Translations under genes and position numbers: made by a program
Part shown: one piece after another, positions 1-7,950 of the stretch
Layout: every line of letters starts with the position of its first letter
Position numbering within the stretch: position 1 is the first letter of the stretch
NCBI GenBank assembly: GCA_016929815.1
Contig: JAFGIC010000506.1
Location: 1-9,608 of the forward strand
Direction: 5' to 3'
Length of the DNA: 9,608 bases
Origin: Deltaproteobacteria bacterium
Lineage (GTDB): Bacteria > Desulfobacterota > DSM-4660 > Desulfatiglandales > HGW-15
The notes under the pieces: generated by a model
Told to the model about the DNA's origin: nothing
Seen by the model: the letters and a program-made list of their open reading frames with translations, nothing else
Databases searched by the model: none

Positions 1-38
1 ATAATATCTGCCTGACCTAAAAGGCAAGCGAGGAAGAA

Positions 39-2345
39 ATGAAAATAATTGAGAAAAGTGGATTCTATGTGCTCATTATATCTTTGATGTGTCTTTTGAT
101 AATCTGTTCCGGTTGCTCCAGCCAGGAGGAAAAAAGGGACAGGCACCTTGCCAAGGCAGAGAAATACCTTGCAGATAATGAATTCAACAAGGCAGTTATA
201 GAGCTCAAGAACGTCATACAGCTGGACCCTAAAAATGACACGGCCTACTATAATCTTGGCGAGACATATCTCAAGCTCAAACAGGGAAACGACGCATACC
301 AGGCCTTCTCCAATGCAGTTGCAATAAACCCGGACAACATCAATGCCCAGTTGAAGGTGGGCCAGATACTCCTGCTGGCAAAGGAAACGCAACAGGCCAG
401 GGAAAGGGCCGAACTTATACTTGAAAAAGCTCCAGAAAACACAGAGGCCTTGAGTCTCCTTGCAGGTGTCCAATTGCAGGAAAATGATATCAACTCTGCC
501 GTTGAAACGCTCAACAAGGTAGCGGCAATTGATCCGGAGAATTTTAACACCCAGCTATCCCTTGGCCGTGTGTACCTTTTAAAGGGTGACCGCGACCTTT
601 CAGAGAAGGCATTTATCAAGGCAAAGACCCTGGACCCGAAATCCACCGCCCCCTACATTGCGCTGTCCGGAATATACGGCGCAGGCGGCGAGTGGGACAA
701 GGCAGAGGCCTCATTGAAAGAGATGCTCGATTACTCCGACTCAAGATACCAGGACCTTTACTACCTGGCCGTATTCTATGAAGGCCGATCCATGCTTGAA
801 AAGGCTGAAAAGGCCTACCAGGAGGCGGTCGCCACGGCCCCCAGCGACGACATCTCTCCCCTTATGAATCTTGGCGGATATTACGCCCGCAGAAAGGCCT
901 ATGAAAAGGCGCTTGAGGCATTCAATAAGGCGGAAGCCGTAAAAAAGGATGATGTTAATGTCCTGGCCAGCACAGCACAGCTCCATTTTGATTTTCAAAA
1001 AATAGTCGAATCAGAGGCCGTTACGGATAAGATCCTGGCCCAGGATGCTGGCAACCTCACCGCCATATTCTTAAAGGGCCGCATTTTACTGTATAAAAAG
1101 GATTACACCAACGCGCTTGAACGGTTTGAAGCGGTTCTAAAAGATAAGCCTGATAATTACCTGGCGCATTACATGAAGGCCCTATGCCTGCTCGCAAAAG
1201 GAGATACGACCCTCGGCAGGGAGAGCCTCATCAAGGCCGTAGATCTTTATCCGAACCTGACGGAAGCAAGGCTGATCCTCGCGGAACTGTATATAAAGTC
1301 CGGCGATAAAACCCTTGCCAATGAACAGGTTGAGGCCGTTCTTGCGCGATCTCCTGAAAATACCGGGGCGCTGACGCTGATGGGCATCCTTAAAAGAAAT
1401 GAGAAGGATTATAAAGGCGCGGAAGAGGCCTTCCAAAAGGTCATAGCGCTTAATCCGGAGAGCCCGACCGGTTATCTCCGGCTCGGCGTGCTCTACAATC
1501 AGACAGGGAAAAAGGACGATGCCTTGCAAAATCTTCAAAAAAGTCTTGACTTGAATCCCGCGCAGACAGACGCCCTCGCGCTTATAATAGGCATATATCT
1601 CAGGGATAACAGATATAACGAGGCCATAGATATCTGTGAAAAGCAGAAGGAGAAGGTTAAGGATAATACATCCGCCATGGCCTTGATGGAATATCTTAAG
1701 GGAAATATATTTATAGCGCAAAAGGACAGCGACAAGGCAAAAGTGAGTTTTAACGAGGCCATAACAATCGATCCGAATGTCCTTTCGCCATATGTGGCCC
1801 TGGCAAAGATATATGCGGAAGAAAAGAATTTTGATGAGGCTGTTTCTCAGTATAAATCGGTTGTTGAAAAAAATCCGACCTTTGTCTCCGGCTATATGGC
1901 CATGGGGACCATATATGACCAGATCGGCGACACCCAAAATGCCGAGGCCAATTACAGAAAGGCCCTGGAGATAAACCCGAAATTCGGGCCGGCAGCCAAT
2001 AACCTGGCATGGAGACTTGCTGAAGGAGGCGGCAATATCGATGAGGCGCTCAACCTGGCCCAGATCGCAAAGGAACAGCTGCCCCAGAATCCTTCCGTGA
2101 TGGACACCCTGGGCTGGATATATTATCTCAAGGGCAGCTACCTGAACGCAATCTCGGAACTCAAGGACAGCATTGAACTTTCGCCTGACAATGCCGTTGT
2201 CAATTATCACCTTGGAATGGCCCTTTATAAAAACAACCGTCCGGCTGAGGCAGGGGAATACCTTAAAAAGGCCCTTGGAATAAATGCCGGGTTTGACGGC
2301 GCGGAAGAGGCGCGCGGGATATTAAAGGAGATCGAAAATCAATAG
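39..2345 (+). CDS. TPR-repeat lipoprotein, PrsT-like
   Basis: This is probably a periplasm-facing scaffold lipoprotein. Residues 8-25 are a hydrophobic signal segment ending in a lipobox-like CSGC, with Cys26 as the likely lipidated residue; Ser27 at +2 would favour outer-membrane sorting under the E. coli Lol rule. The lipobox is imperfect because Cys, not Leu, sits at -3. From about residue 37 to 750 the chain is almost entirely 34-residue TPR units, with recurring A..F.KA...NP and LG..Y signatures. The opening repeat (AVIELKNVIQLDP, 52-64) and closing block (DTLGWIYY 689-696, YHLGMALYK 723-731) resemble the PEP-CTERM/exosortase-associated PrsT family, usually near 900 residues, so this copy is shorter. 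The ATG has GAGG five bases upstream. It is the first gene of a five-gene run. TPRs bind proteins; the partner cannot be read from the sequence, and a general TPR lipoprotein outside PrsT remains possible. Confidence 0.88.
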   Translation: MKIIEKSGFYVLIISLMCLLIICSGCSSQEEKRDRHLAKAEKYLADNEFNKAVIELKNVIQLDPKNDTAYYNLGETYLKLKQGNDAYQAFSNAVAINPDNINAQLKVGQILLLAKETQQARERAELILEKAPENTEALSLLAGVQLQENDINSAVETLNKVAAIDPENFNTQLSLGRVYLLKGDRDLSEKAFIKAKTLDPKSTAPYIALSGIYGAGGEWDKAEASLKEMLDYSDSRYQDLYYLAVFYEGRSMLEKAEKAYQEAVATAPSDDISPLMNLGGYYARRKAYEKALEAFNKAEAVKKDDVNVLASTAQLHFDFQKIVESEAVTDKILAQDAGNLTAIFLKGRILLYKKDYTNALERFEAVLKDKPDNYLAHYMKALCLLAKGDTTLGRESLIKAVDLYPNLTEARLILAELYIKSGDKTLANEQVEAVLARSPENTGALTLMGILKRNEKDYKGAEEAFQKVIALNPESPTGYLRLGVLYNQTGKKDDALQNLQKSLDLNPAQTDALALIIGIYLRDNRYNEAIDICEKQKEKVKDNTSAMALMEYLKGNIFIAQKDSDKAKVSFNEAITIDPNVLSPYVALAKIYAEEKNFDEAVSQYKSVVEKNPTFVSGYMAMGTIYDQIGDTQNAEANYRKALEINPKFGPAANNLAWRLAEGGGNIDEALNLAQIAKEQLPQNPSVMDTLGWIYYLKGSYLNAISELKDSIELSPDNAVVNYHLGMALYKNNRPAEAGEYLKKALGINAGFDGAEEARGILKEIENQ

Positions 2346-2375
2346 GCTGATTTAATCTTTAACCTTGACGGACAT

Positions 2376-3536
2376 ATGAGAAACTTTCCTTTCAGGTTGC
2401 TGTTCATCTGTATATTCGCACCGCCCATATGCTATATATTTACATTGCAGGCGTTTGAAATATATCTTCAGAAAACGGTGGCATCTGAAATCAACAGGGT
2501 TATCATCTCTGATAATGAGGCCCTTTTTGAGGGAAGATACACAGTAAAGGAAGAGATCAACCGGAATCTTGGAGAATACCTCCTGAGTCACAGCCTTAGA
2601 TATAAGCTCGGCATATGCACAGAGATACTGGTAAAAACAAACGATGACAGGATACTTTATCCTTCCACCCTCAAGAAGGACATCTACGATCCGCCGGGAG
2701 ATACATCGGATAATGCAATAAATTATATGGATCTGGCTGCCGATAACTACAGGATATTAAATAACCTGATCGTCACCACGGATGTAACAATAAGGCACAA
2801 CAGCTGGCTCTCAAACAGCATCCTGCTTTTTTATATCCTTTCAGCCCTTTTTGTCATACAATTCTTTATCAGGAAAAACATCAGAGAAACGGAACGCCAT
2901 GAAAACGAATTGAAGGATTACATAGGAAACCTCACTGAAAAGCTCAAGGAGACGGAATCAGGTCTTTCCGATATAAGCCTTAAAGAGAATAGTTATTTAG
3001 AAAAGATCACTGAATTAAAAAAGGAAAGGGAAAGTCTTTCAACGGATATTGACGGGCTCCTGGAAGAGATGGAGACCCTTGAAAAGGGCCTGACCGCACA
3101 GAGGGATCTCAGGGAGAAGAGAGAGTCGGATCTCACGGACCTGCAGAATGAGATAAATGACCTCAGGGAAAGGCTGCAGAATCCCAAAAAAAAGGTCAAA
3201 ATGACGGACGCGACCCGGAAAAGATTCAGGGTTCTGTATAAAAATCTTGATTTTTCGGACAGGGCCATAGAAGGCTTTCTCTCCCTCTCCGATGAGTTTC
3301 AGTTAAAGGCGGAGGAGCTTATTCACAGGCTTAATGAGGACAGGGCGCTTGTTGCCGTCAAGAGAAAGGTGTTCGGCAAAGGAGGCAAGATGAATGTCCT
3401 TGAAGCGGATTTCGCCTATTCGGGACGGATATACTACCAGGCTGATTCCCAGTCAAAAACCAGGGTAATGGGCATAGGGACAAAGAATACCCAGGATCAG
3501 GATATCGGTTATCTTGAAAGGGAACTCCGGTCGTGA
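2376..3536 (+). CDS. Membrane coiled-coil protein with RelE/ParE-like C-terminal domain
   Basis: I do not recognise a named family. Residues 6-26 and 146-165 are hydrophobic helices, which puts about 120 residues (27-145) in the periplasm. The stretch ILVKTNDDRILYP (84-96) is reminiscent of Cache/PAS-type sensory folds, but weakly. Residues 170-270 are a charged heptad-like coiled coil in the cytoplasm. Residues 275-386 form a separate globular domain: a strand and two helices, a basic linker (KRKVFGKGGK, 329-338), then strands with GRIYYQ (350-355) and IGTKNTQDQDI (367-377). That ending resembles the core of RelE/ParE-superfamily toxins, where a Tyr/Arg-rich strand precedes a KKTQ-like helix start. 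The start codon lies 30 bases after the TPR gene and has only a weak GACGGA-type Shine-Dalgarno, which suggests translational coupling. The coding sequence is secure; the function and the RelE relationship are inferences. Confidence 0.85.
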   Translation: MRNFPFRLLFICIFAPPICYIFTLQAFEIYLQKTVASEINRVIISDNEALFEGRYTVKEEINRNLGEYLLSHSLRYKLGICTEILVKTNDDRILYPSTLKKDIYDPPGDTSDNAINYMDLAADNYRILNNLIVTTDVTIRHNSWLSNSILLFYILSALFVIQFFIRKNIRETERHENELKDYIGNLTEKLKETESGLSDISLKENSYLEKITELKKERESLSTDIDGLLEEMETLEKGLTAQRDLREKRESDLTDLQNEINDLRERLQNPKKKVKMTDATRKRFRVLYKNLDFSDRAIEGFLSLSDEFQLKAEELIHRLNEDRALVAVKRKVFGKGGKMNVLEADFAYSGRIYYQADSQSKTRVMGIGTKNTQDQDIGYLERELRS

Positions 3537-3555
3537 TAAAAATTCATTTTTTCTT

Positions 3556-3584
3556 TTGAGAAATTATGATATTTTCATTAAATA
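3556..3584 (+). promoter_or_regulatory. Possible sigma-70-type promoter for the small response regulator
   Basis: The 70-base gap before the response regulator is strikingly AT-rich. It contains TTGAGA (3556-3561), a 17-base spacer and TAAATA (3579-3584). The -35 is good and the -10 is poor; a better TATAAA at 3583-3588 is spaced too far away (21 bases). This is weak support for a second transcription start inside the gene run. Confidence 0.2.
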
Positions 3585-3606
3585 TAAACCATAAAAGGGT
3601 GCAGTC

Positions 3607-3984
3607 ATGACAGATCAGGCTAAAAAAACCATTCTGATTATTGAAGATGATCTTGATGTTCTTTCCGCCTTTGTTAAACATTTTATACACCTGGGATACG
3701 AGGTCATTTTCGCTACCGACGGCATGGACGGACTGAAGAAGATAGAGGCCGGAGGCTTTGACCTTGTAATAACCGATATAGTCATGCCCTTTGTGAGCGG
3801 TGTCGGCGTCGTGACTACACTTAAAGAGAAAAGACCTGATATACCCGTAATAGCCATAACGGGTTACGGCAGGGAGCCGGAGGCAGCCGCCATGGAAAGG
3901 AAGGCTGACCTTGTTTTATCCAAACCGGTCAGGATGGCAGACCTTAAAAACTATGTCGCCGAATTTTTGAAACGCGGGAAATAA
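3607..3984 (+). CDS. Single-domain response regulator (CheY-like receiver)
   Basis: This is a stand-alone receiver of 125 residues with no output domain. All phosphorylation-site residues are present: acidic pocket Asp14-Asp15 (IIEDD), phosphoacceptor Asp57 in VITDIVMP, switch Thr85 (AITGYG), aromatic Tyr87, and Lys106 in LSKP. It should therefore accept phosphate from a histidine kinase. AAAGGGTG lies just upstream of the ATG at good spacing. It sits directly before the hybrid kinase gene, so the simplest inference is that it is a phosphoryl acceptor, shuttle or phosphate sink for that kinase, or an allosteric effector that acts by protein contact as CheY does. With no DNA-binding domain it cannot regulate transcription directly. 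Its partner cannot be established from sequence alone. Confidence 0.93.
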   Translation: MTDQAKKTILIIEDDLDVLSAFVKHFIHLGYEVIFATDGMDGLKKIEAGGFDLVITDIVMPFVSGVGVVTTLKEKRPDIPVIAITGYGREPEAAAMERKADLVLSKPVRMADLKNYVAEFLKRGK

Positions 3985-3998
3985 TTATGGCCCTGCCC

Positions 3999-4026
3999 GG
4001 GGAAGCGTCTTTCTATCCCCTGTTTT
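3999..4026 (+). terminator. Weak hairpin after the response regulator gene
   Basis: GGGGA (3999-4003) pairs with TCCCC (4016-4020) across a 12-base loop and is followed by TGTTTT. The stem is only 5 bp and the T-run is interrupted, so at best this is an attenuator or weak terminator between the response regulator and the kinase. Confidence 0.2.
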
Positions 4027-4069
4027 CCGCCCGTCTTTCCGTTAACCTTAAATATTCATAAGGCAGGTT

Positions 4070-6514
4070 ATGTCAAAGCTTTTCATAATTAACGGTCCCG
4101 ATAAAGGCAAGATCTTTAATTTCAGCGGCAATATCGCATATGTGGGGCGTCTGCCGGACAATGATATTCAGATAAGGGACAAGACCATATCGCGCAAACA
4201 TCTCCGGATTCAGCGAAGAGGCGAAAAATTTACCATCAGGGACCTGAACAGCAAAAACGGCACCCTTGTAAACGGCAAGCTTTTAAAGCCCGGGACAGAC
4301 CTTTTAGTGGATGCAGGGGTTCCGATTGCTGTCGGAAAGGTATTTATATCCCTCGGAGTAATGTGTTCGGAAGAGTTGCTCTCCAACTATGAGATGGAAA
4401 CCTTTGCCGAGGAGTTTTCAAACACTGCCGTTTATACTGCCTATCACGACAGGCCCCTGACCCAGCCCAAAAACATGGACTTCTTTTTCAAGGTCGCAAA
4501 TGTCCTTAATCAATCGCTGGACATCAATATAATCATGGAAAAGATGCTTGACTACATCTTTGATCTTTTAAAGAGGATAGACAGGGGGGTCATCATCCTG
4601 ACAGACAGCGAGACAGGCGAATTTTCCTCTGTCATAACAAGGTCGGAAAGGTCCGCGGAATACGGAGAGGGCGAGTCCAAACAGCCGCTCTACAGCAAGA
4701 CTGTTGTAAACGCGGTAATAAGGAACGGGAAACCCGTAACCATATTGGACGCCTACGGACAGGAGGAGATGGATGTCTCCAAGAGTATGGAGTTGATGAA
4801 GGTCAGGTCCGTTATGTGCGTGCCGCTTATAAGCAAATCCAAGATCAGGGGCGTCATATATGTCGATTCCGTCAGGATTCCATACGGGTTCAGGGAGGAG
4901 GATATAGCGCTCATTACAGCCCTGTGCAGTCCGGCTGCCATTGCCATAGAAAATGCCATGCTCTATTCAAACATGGAGAGGCTTGTCAATGAAAGGACAA
5001 ATAAGCTGAGGGAGACGGAGGCATCCCTGAAGGAGAATGAAAAACGCTTCAGGGCCATGTTCAATAACATGAGCAGCGGCGTTCTGGTGTGCAAGGCTGT
5101 TAATAACGGGGATGACTTTATCGTCAAGGATTTAAATAAGGCGGAATGCAAAATTGACAGGATCAAAAGAAACATCGTTTTAAATCAAAGTCTTTTGGAT
5201 GCCCTGCCAGAGCTTAAAAATACCGTGCTGCCTGAATCCCTTAAAAGGGTTTGGCAGACCAACAGACCGGAACGATGTTCCATCACCCTGTCAAGGGATG
5301 AAAAGACTTCGAGCTGGAGGGAATATTACATAGACACCCTGCCCGGCGATGAAATCATGGCCATCTTTGATGATGTTACCGATAAAATAAAACACGAGAC
5401 AGAACAAAAGGCGCTGCAAGAACAGCTCTTTGCCGCGCAGAAGATGGAATCCATAGGGCAGTTTGCAGGGGGTACGGCCCACAATTTCAGGAATATCCTG
5501 CAGGCCATCTCGGGCAACATAGAATACCTAGAGCTTATTTACGGCGAGGAGCCGGAGATAAAGGAGCTTTCAACAAATATATACAATTCCATAGAAAGGG
5601 GGGTTAGTCTCATCAACAACCTCCTGCACTTTGCGAAAAAAGACTGGAAGGTTGAGATGGAAGACATTGATCTCTCGGATGTCATTAAAAAGACATACGA
5701 GATTATCAAAAGGGTCTTCAATAAAAATATCGAGATCAACCTTGATCTCGAAAAGGACCTGTGGGTTAAGGGGAATTCCTCGCTTTTAAGCCAGGCCTTC
5801 ATGAACCTCTTTACCAATGCAAGGGACGCGATGCCCAAGGGGGGAGAGCTGAGCATAAAGGCCAAGAAGGTTAAAAATTCGGTAATAGCCTTTGTTTCCG
5901 ACACGGGCCACGGCATAGAAAAAGAGGTAATAGATAAGATCTTCGATCCGTTTTTTACGCTTAAGGAAGTGGGTTCAGGCACGGGACTGGGGCTTTCAAC
6001 AACACTCGGCATCGTTGAGCAGCATAAAGGTTCAATAACAGTCTCATCAAAACCGGATAAAGGCGCCACATTTAAGATAACCATGCCCCTGAGCGAAGAA
6101 CAGGCATCCCAGGCAGATAAAGTAAAAGACGACATCATTTACGGCAACAAACAGAAGATTCTTATCATTGACGACGAGATTATTGTGCTCGAATCAATGG
6201 CAAGCCTTCTTGAACAGATGGGATACAAGGCTATACCGGTCAACAGATCAGAACAGGCCATGGACAGTTTTTTAAAATATTCGCCGGATCTTGTACTGAT
6301 AGACAGGAACATGCCCGGGCTGGATGGCGTGGCATGCATCAGGGAATTCATGAATGCCGACCCTGATGCCAAGATCGTTATTATTTCTGGCTATGAAAAT
6401 TCAGGCCATGACGGTATAGAAGAAGACGTTAAAGGGATGATAAAGGGTTATCTGGTAAAGCCCTGCGGCGCGGCTGAATTGAGCCGGATGATCTCTCAGG
6501 TGCTGGGGAACTAA
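4070..6514 (+). CDS. Hybrid sensor histidine kinase, FHA-GAF-PAS-HisKA-HATPase-REC
   Basis: This is a soluble, cytoplasmic kinase with no membrane segment or signal peptide. Residues 1-95 are an FHA domain that should bind phosphothreonine: VGRLPDNDI (25-33), SRKH (41-44), and N63-G64 with the NG at 68-69. Residues 135-300 are GAF-like. A short coiled linker (301-320) leads to a PAS-like domain (322-440). The dimerisation/phosphoacceptor domain has His471 in AHNFRNIL. The ATPase domain shows the N-box (LFTNARDAM, 580-588), G1 (DTGHG, 611-615), F-box (FDPFF, 625-629) and G2 (GSGTGLGL, 635-642). The C-terminal receiver (695-814) is intact: D701, D702, D745, S773, K797. Asn472 replaces the acidic residue usual just after the His. 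AAGG sits 6 bases before the ATG. FHA input implies a Ser/Thr kinase upstream, and none is encoded here. Confidence 0.95.
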   Translation: MSKLFIINGPDKGKIFNFSGNIAYVGRLPDNDIQIRDKTISRKHLRIQRRGEKFTIRDLNSKNGTLVNGKLLKPGTDLLVDAGVPIAVGKVFISLGVMCSEELLSNYEMETFAEEFSNTAVYTAYHDRPLTQPKNMDFFFKVANVLNQSLDINIIMEKMLDYIFDLLKRIDRGVIILTDSETGEFSSVITRSERSAEYGEGESKQPLYSKTVVNAVIRNGKPVTILDAYGQEEMDVSKSMELMKVRSVMCVPLISKSKIRGVIYVDSVRIPYGFREEDIALITALCSPAAIAIENAMLYSNMERLVNERTNKLRETEASLKENEKRFRAMFNNMSSGVLVCKAVNNGDDFIVKDLNKAECKIDRIKRNIVLNQSLLDALPELKNTVLPESLKRVWQTNRPERCSITLSRDEKTSSWREYYIDTLPGDEIMAIFDDVTDKIKHETEQKALQEQLFAAQKMESIGQFAGGTAHNFRNILQAISGNIEYLELIYGEEPEIKELSTNIYNSIERGVSLINNLLHFAKKDWKVEMEDIDLSDVIKKTYEIIKRVFNKNIEINLDLEKDLWVKGNSSLLSQAFMNLFTNARDAMPKGGELSIKAKKVKNSVIAFVSDTGHGIEKEVIDKIFDPFFTLKEVGSGTGLGLSTTLGIVEQHKGSITVSSKPDKGATFKITMPLSEEQASQADKVKDDIIYGNKQKILIIDDEIIVLESMASLLEQMGYKAIPVNRSEQAMDSFLKYSPDLVLIDRNMPGLDGVACIREFMNADPDAKIVIISGYENSGHDGIEEDVKGMIKGYLVKPCGAAELSRMISQVLGN

Positions 6515-6546
6515 TATATTATTCTCTATTTTCGGAGTGGAAGACG

Positions 6547-7950
6547 GTGGAGCTAAAAAATATAGTCGTAATAGAGCCCGATCAGGCGGCATCAAAGGCC
6601 CTTGTGGCCCTTTTGAAGGATATCGGATACCCGAACTCGTATCCACTGGAACAGGATGCCGGTGTATTCCAGCTTAACACACTGAAACCCTCGCTGGCTA
6701 TCCTGGGTCCGTCCATAGCAAAGGAGTCGTGTCTTTATCATATACATAAACTGAAGATAATCGATCCACTAATGCCCGTACTTACATCCTGTGTGGATTG
6801 CATTTCTGAAGAATCAGGCATGTCTGCCTTTGAGGGAATCCGTTTTCTTAACCCTGATCCACCCGTAGAAATACTTTCAAAGGCCATAGATGCATCCGTT
6901 AAATGGAGGGAAGAGAACCGGGCCAACAAGGATTTGCCTATAATAATCGGCCATAGCCCTGAAATCAAGGCTGTAAGGCAGAAGATCCGCAAGGTGGCTG
7001 AAAAGGATATAACCGTCCTGATCACCGGCGAAACAGGCACCGGAAAGGAGCTGGTTGCAAGATCGATCCATTTAAAATCTCAGAGGGCAGGCAAGCCTCT
7101 GGTCAAGGTTGACTGCACATCACTGCCTGATGAGCTGCTGGAGAGCGAGGTCTTCGGGTTTCAAAAGGGCGCCTTTACGGACGCATACAGGGATAAACCC
7201 GGACGCCTGGAGATGGCCCATGGCGGGACATTGTTTGTAGATGAAATAGGGGATATATCTCTTTCACTTCAGATAAAATTCATGCAGGTCTTTGAGGAAA
7301 AGGAGTTTTCCAGGCTTGGCGGGACAACAGATAAGGTGATAGATGTGAGGGTGGTAGTAGCCACAAACGCAAAGCTCTGGGAAAAGGTGCTAAAAGGGAC
7401 CTTCAGAAAAGACCTTTATTACAGGCTCAATATAATGCAGATAGATGTCCCTCCCTTAAGGAAAAGGAAAGAAGACATACCGCTTCTTATCCACTATTTT
7501 CAGAACAGGTACTGCTTTGAATACAAAAAGGAGCCTTTGGCCATTCCTGACCGGGAATATGATATGATGATCTCCTATTCCTGGCCCGGGAACATAAGAG
7601 AGCTTGAAAACATCATCCGCAGGGCGATTGCCGTTTCTGACTGGGATTTTGTCATAGAGGAACTGAACCGCAAGGAAATTGAGGCTGAGGAGATTCGGGA
7701 GCCTGCAAATAATGAAGACCCTGACCTGCCCAGGCTCAGCAAGGATCAGTTGTCACGTTTATTCAAGGAAAACAATTTTTCCCTTAAGAAGATCAGCAAG
7801 TCATATCTGGCCCTTGCGGAACGTGAGATTATAATAAAGACACTGAGGGATACGCACTGGAACAGAAAAAAGGCCGCTCAGCTCCTTGACGTAAGCTACA
7901 AGACCCTGATCAACCGCATTGAAGAACTCAGGCTGAAGCCCTACGAATAG
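6547..7950 (+). CDS. NtrC-family sigma-54 activator with degenerate receiver
   Basis: This is a bacterial enhancer-binding protein that should drive open-complex formation at sigma-54 promoters by ATP hydrolysis. Residues 1-120 have receiver-like length and pattern, but the phosphoacceptor position falls in LAILGPS (50-56), where Gly54 replaces Asp; the acidic pocket is reduced to E10/D12 and the KP lysine is Asn102. The AAA+ domain (about 132-365) is complete: Walker A GETGTGKE (161-168), sigma-54 contact loop GAFTDA (208-213), Walker B LFVDEIGD (229-236), sensor I Asn274, FRKDLYYRLN (286-295), and SWPGNIRELEN (345-355). A Fis-type HTH closes the protein (NRKKAAQLLDVSYKTLINRI, 439-458). The start is GTG with GGAG nine bases upstream. 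It lies 32 bases after the kinase gene, so it is probably co-transcribed. Control by phosphorylation looks unlikely. Confidence 0.94.
   Translation: MELKNIVVIEPDQAASKALVALLKDIGYPNSYPLEQDAGVFQLNTLKPSLAILGPSIAKESCLYHIHKLKIIDPLMPVLTSCVDCISEESGMSAFEGIRFLNPDPPVEILSKAIDASVKWREENRANKDLPIIIGHSPEIKAVRQKIRKVAEKDITVLITGETGTGKELVARSIHLKSQRAGKPLVKVDCTSLPDELLESEVFGFQKGAFTDAYRDKPGRLEMAHGGTLFVDEIGDISLSLQIKFMQVFEEKEFSRLGGTTDKVIDVRVVVATNAKLWEKVLKGTFRKDLYYRLNIMQIDVPPLRKRKEDIPLLIHYFQNRYCFEYKKEPLAIPDREYDMMISYSWPGNIRELENIIRRAIAVSDWDFVIEELNRKEIEAEEIREPANNEDPDLPRLSKDQLSRLFKENNFSLKKISKSYLALAEREIIIKTLRDTHWNRKKAAQLLDVSYKTLINRIEELRLKPYE

Noticed and set aside
1182..2210. A 342-codon reverse frame inside the TPR gene
   Set aside because: It is antisense to a repetitive, clearly coding TPR gene; its composition follows from the repeats and it has no independent domain signature.
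5539..6138. A 199-codon reverse frame inside the hybrid kinase
   Set aside because: It lies opposite the kinase core with all catalytic boxes in the forward frame; its Ser/Leu-rich product is typical of antisense shadow.
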